Shown one piece after another: positions 5,635-7,786 of a stretch of 7,786 nt of DNA. The DNA is from Deltaproteobacteria bacterium (GTDB taxonomy: Bacteria; Desulfobacterota; Syntrophia; Syntrophales; UBA2210), in assembly GCA_019314085.1 (NCBI GenBank), contig JAFCZZ010000061.1, positions 1 through 7,786 on the forward strand, read 5' to 3'. Made by a program: the position numbers and the translations under genes. The notes under the pieces were generated by a model that had not been told where the DNA came from, did not search any database, and worked only from the letters and a program-made list of their open reading frames with translations. Positions within the stretch are counted from its first letter, which is position 1, and every line of letters begins with the position of its first letter.

Positions 5635-7167
5635 TCAGTCCGCTCCTGCGTAATCTTTTTTGACCTGTTCCCGATCTATCGTGCCGTCGCCGGCCTTTGG
5701 CAGGTCCTCAACAAAAAGGACGTGTTTGGGTTTTTTATACCGGGCGATCTTTGATGCCACGAAGTCGATCAATTCCTCGGCTCTCATGCCACAACCCCTT
5801 TCAAGAACGCAGATCGCCTTGACGGCTTCTCCCCACTCCGGATCGGGAACCCCGATTACGCAGACCTCCCTGATTGATCCGTGACTGAGAATGACCTTTT
5901 CAACTTCCACGGGATAAACATTCTCGCCGCCGGGTTTTATGAGTTCCTTTTCAGGCTTCCGGCCGGCATACCACAGGAAACCGTCCTCGTCGATGCGTCC
6001 TATGTCTCCCGTGTGGTGCCACCCGTTTCGAAAGGCGTATGCCGTATCTTTCTCCAGGTTCCAGTAACCCTGAAACACCGCGGGAGAGCGGACACAGATC
6101 TCTCCCGGTGCCCCCGGTGACACCTCAGTATCAAAATCGTCAAACAGTGCGACTCGTGTCTGGATCACCGGCGGCCCGATACTGCCTGGCTTCTCCATGA
6201 AATCGCATCCCGAAACAGGCATCGCCTCGGTTTGACCAAAGAGACTGTAAAATACGGCATGAGGATTATTTTTCAAGAAGCGGTCGATGGTCTCCGGGCT
6301 ATCCATACCGCCGACACCTCTCAAACTTGACAGATCACAGGACCCTTTTTCTTGTGCGTCCACAATCGATGCGAGAATCGGGGGGAAGGTTCCAAAAAAT
6401 GTGCCCCTCTCCTTCTCTATAAGATTGACAACGAGCAGGGGATCGAAGTGGTCGAGAATCACGTTTTTGCCCCCCTGATGCATCGTTGCCATCGTCATTG
6501 AGAAGCCGCCGATATGAAACAGGGGGAGTATGCATATGTGACAGTCCCTCCTGTCCAGGTTTAGTAGATGGACGAGCTGAAGACCGGTTGCAACCATGTT
6601 TGACTGACTCAGGAGACACCCTCTCGGATTCCCCCCAACGGCGGCGGTGTAGATGATCATATACGAGGCATCACCTGGGGGGGGGATGATGGTGCGCTCC
6701 TGTTCTGACTCCTCCTGCAGACAGAGCTCCTTAAAGGGGATACAATCACCCCCACCACCGTCAGGGTTGAAAATGTAACGTTTCCGAACTGATTTTGTTT
6801 TTAGAGATGCCTTTGTGCTCAGGTCCTGACATTCTTTACTGATGAACAGATGTGTCGGCTTGCAATCGTTCAGCATGTATGCAATTTCTTCCTCGTTGAG
6901 CCTCCAGTTGAGGGGAACCACGATAGCACCGATTTTCGCTACAGCCCCGCACAGGATCATAAATTGATCACAGTTGCCTGATATGATGGCAATCCGGTGA
7001 CCCCTTCCAATCCCTTCGGCGATGAGGCCGGTGGCACATTGGTCGCACTGCTTTTTATAGTCACTGAAGGATAAGCGTTTATCGTCGTACACGAGCGCAG
7101 TTTTTTCCGGATATAAGACAGCATTGCGGGCAATCATATCGTAAATCGTAAAATCACAACAATCCAT
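5635..7167 (-). CDS. AMP-binding acyl-CoA ligase-like protein with atypical catalytic motifs
   Basis: This 510-residue protein belongs to the ANL adenylating superfamily, closest in layout to fatty-acyl-CoA ligases, which join a carboxylic acid to CoA through an acyl-AMP. Supporting motifs are LPLFHIGG (214-221), FGQTEA (310-315), GEICVRSP (355-362), TGD (386-388), the hinge region GRKPEKELI (402-410) and KPGGENVYPVEVE (411-423). Two key sites differ. The P-loop, normally TSGTTGxPKG, reads TAAVGGNPRG at 174-183. The C-terminal lysine of the usual LPKTxxGK motif is threonine: LPKAGDGT at 489-496 has Thr496. It may therefore be a divergent or adenylation-impaired member, or use another lysine. 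The ATG at 7167 has GAGGTG six to seven bases upstream. It stands alone on its strand and has no signal peptide. The superfamily is certain; the substrate is unknown. Confidence 0.9.
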   Translation of the reverse strand: MDCCDFTIYDMIARNAVLYPEKTALVYDDKRLSFSDYKKQCDQCATGLIAEGIGRGHRIAIISGNCDQFMILCGAVAKIGAIVVPLNWRLNEEEIAYMLNDCKPTHLFISKECQDLSTKASLKTKSVRKRYIFNPDGGGGDCIPFKELCLQEESEQERTIIPPPGDASYMIIYTAAVGGNPRGCLLSQSNMVATGLQLVHLLNLDRRDCHICILPLFHIGGFSMTMATMHQGGKNVILDHFDPLLVVNLIEKERGTFFGTFPPILASIVDAQEKGSCDLSSLRGVGGMDSPETIDRFLKNNPHAVFYSLFGQTEAMPVSGCDFMEKPGSIGPPVIQTRVALFDDFDTEVSPGAPGEICVRSPAVFQGYWNLEKDTAYAFRNGWHHTGDIGRIDEDGFLWYAGRKPEKELIKPGGENVYPVEVEKVILSHGSIREVCVIGVPDPEWGEAVKAICVLERGCGMRAEELIDFVASKIARYKKPKHVLFVEDLPKAGDGTIDREQVKKDYAGAD

Positions 7168-7196
7168 GGCAGCACCTCATAAAAAATATTGATTTC

Positions 7197-7202
7197 ATTA
7201 TA
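7197..7202 (-). promoter_or_regulatory. Perfect TATAAT -10 element upstream of the ligase gene
   Basis: TATAAT reads on the minus strand 30 bases before the ligase ATG, which would give a leader of roughly 22 bases. The best upstream match, GTGACA at 7221-7216, lies only 13 bases away, too close for a normal -35 element, so the promoter may be weak or activator-dependent. The -10 hexamer and position are good; the promoter as a whole is tentative. Confidence 0.45.
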
Positions 7203-7618
7203 CAATTCTTTGACTTGTCACACTTTGCAGAAACATCTTTCCCTTTTTTTCATTAGTCCTGGCCGTTAAAATTCATTGGCAGCTCTAAGTCACATTTGCT
7301 CTGCTGAACATGCATGCTGTATATATAATGAGCAAAGGACAAATAGCGCAATGTAAATATGTTGCCTTTTCTGCAAGATATTCAGCCTGATATTTTTTTG
7401 CCCATACACAAACAAAAGATATTTCTGAATGCGAACTCATCTAACAAGTCCTTTAATCATCCTTACCAGGCAGGATGTCCGAGATTAAATATATCAGGAT
7501 GCTCCATAGTTTTGAGTATCTGGAACCTGTGGTGATTATAAACTGGTTTATCGGACTTTTTCTGATGCATGCGTACACTTGACCAGCTATTCTCACTTTT
7601 ACAACAAGGGGAGGCTCC

Positions 7619-7675
7619 ATGAATCACTCGGATATCTTGCTGTCTATGAAGCATAGTATGACAAAGAACCATTAA
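7619..7675 (+). CDS. Possible 18-residue peptide ORF with strong ribosome site
   Basis: ATG at 7619 is preceded by AAGGGGAGG with about four bases of spacing, one of the better ribosome sites in the window. The frame encodes MNHSDILLSMKHSMTKNH and stops at TAA 7673-7675. A terminator-like hairpin begins 13 bases later. It could be a leader peptide, the start of a decayed gene, or chance. The peptide has no run of one amino acid that would point to classical attenuation, and I recognise no family. Low confidence. Confidence 0.2.
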   Translation: MNHSDILLSMKHSMTKNH

Positions 7676-7687
7676 TTTCTATAACAG

Positions 7688-7730
7688 GACAGGCTTCTAG
7701 CAATATGAACTTTAAAGAAACCTGTTTTTT
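7688..7730 (+). terminator. Candidate Rho-independent terminator
   Basis: GACAGGCTTC (7688-7697) can pair with GAAACCTGTT (7717-7726) with one mismatch and one G-T pair around a 19-base loop, and the T-run is at 7725-7730. The stem is short and the loop large, so termination would be weak. It lies just after the small ORF at 7619-7675 and reads in the same direction. Confidence 0.28.
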
Positions 7731-7770
7731 GTCTAAAGATTAGTTCCTCGTATATCTTGACCCCGGGTAT

Positions 7771-7786
7771 GCTTTTATTAAAAAGC
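7771..7786. repeat. Short perfect inverted repeat at the window end
   Basis: GCTTTT (7771-7776) and AAAAGC (7781-7786) are exact reverse complements around ATTA. The repeat may continue beyond the window, so its role (hairpin, operator or chance) cannot be judged. Confidence 0.35.

Larger units (their letters stand above)
7168..7786. other. AT-rich, largely non-coding region
   Basis: About 620 bases without a convincing gene and visibly richer in A and T than the rest of the window. It holds the ligase leader and -10 element, a 7-base inverted repeat (TTTGCTC 7295-7301 and GAGCAAA 7330-7336), a tiny plus-strand ORF with a strong ribosome site (7619-7675), a terminator-like hairpin (7688-7730), and a perfect short palindrome at the right edge. 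A minus-strand open frame at 7463-7672 (69 codons) has a non-protein-like first half. No tRNA, IS end or CRISPR unit is visible. It may be a regulatory region for a gene beyond the right edge, or decayed or horizontally acquired DNA. Confidence 0.55.

Noticed and set aside
5479..5754. 91-codon plus-strand frame after the membrane protein
   Set aside because: It runs into the 3' end of the ligase gene, has no ribosome site at proper spacing and no protein-like pattern.
7168..7786. CRISPR array, tRNA or insertion sequence in the AT-rich tail
   Set aside because: No regularly spaced direct repeat, cloverleaf or T-loop (GGTTCRA-like) string, or paired terminal repeats with target duplication could be found by eye.

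Overview
The window looks like a piece of a bacterial chromosome from a strictly or facultatively anaerobic lineage. The tightly overlapped order mnmA > mtaB > rnc > radical SAM gene, beside small conserved proteins and a fatty-acid-type acyl-CoA ligase, suggests a Desulfobacterota/deltaproteobacterial or syntroph-like genome. That placement is inference from gene content and order; no taxonomic marker is present. Coding regions are moderately GC-rich, and the last ~600 bases are clearly more AT-rich.

Layout. (1) Positions 1-3722, minus strand: a four-gene operon read from right to left. It runs mnmA (2-thiolation of tRNA U34), mtaB (methylthiolation of t6A37), rnc (RNase III), then a radical SAM protein cut by the left edge. 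Consecutive genes overlap by 8, 8 and 4 bases, so translational coupling is likely. A fair sigma70-like promoter lies just upstream of mnmA. (2) Positions 3723-3891: a divergent intergenic region. (3) Positions 3892-5473, plus strand: an alpha/beta hydrolase with a complete Ser-Asp-His triad, a 95-aa conserved-looking protein of unknown function, and a 108-aa two-helix membrane protein with a charged tail. (4) Positions 5474-5634: a convergent gap without a clear terminator. (5) Positions 5635-7167, minus strand: an AMP-binding acyl-CoA ligase-like protein whose P-loop is atypical and whose conserved C-terminal lysine is replaced by threonine. (6) Positions 7168-7786: AT-rich and largely non-coding, holding the ligase promoter, a tiny ORF with a strong Shine-Dalgarno sequence, a terminator-like hairpin and an inverted repeat at the window end.

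How the genes fit together. MnmA and MtaB both put sulfur on the anticodon loop (positions 34 and 37), and RNase III processes structured RNA, so the left operon is an RNA maturation unit. The radical SAM member belongs to a family often found next to rnc; its substrate cannot be told from sequence. The plus-strand cluster may be an envelope or lipid-related unit, but only the hydrolase has a recognisable catalytic fold. I found no CRISPR array, tRNA, rRNA, intact mobile element or defence system. The most unusual feature is the ligase with its altered adenylation motifs.
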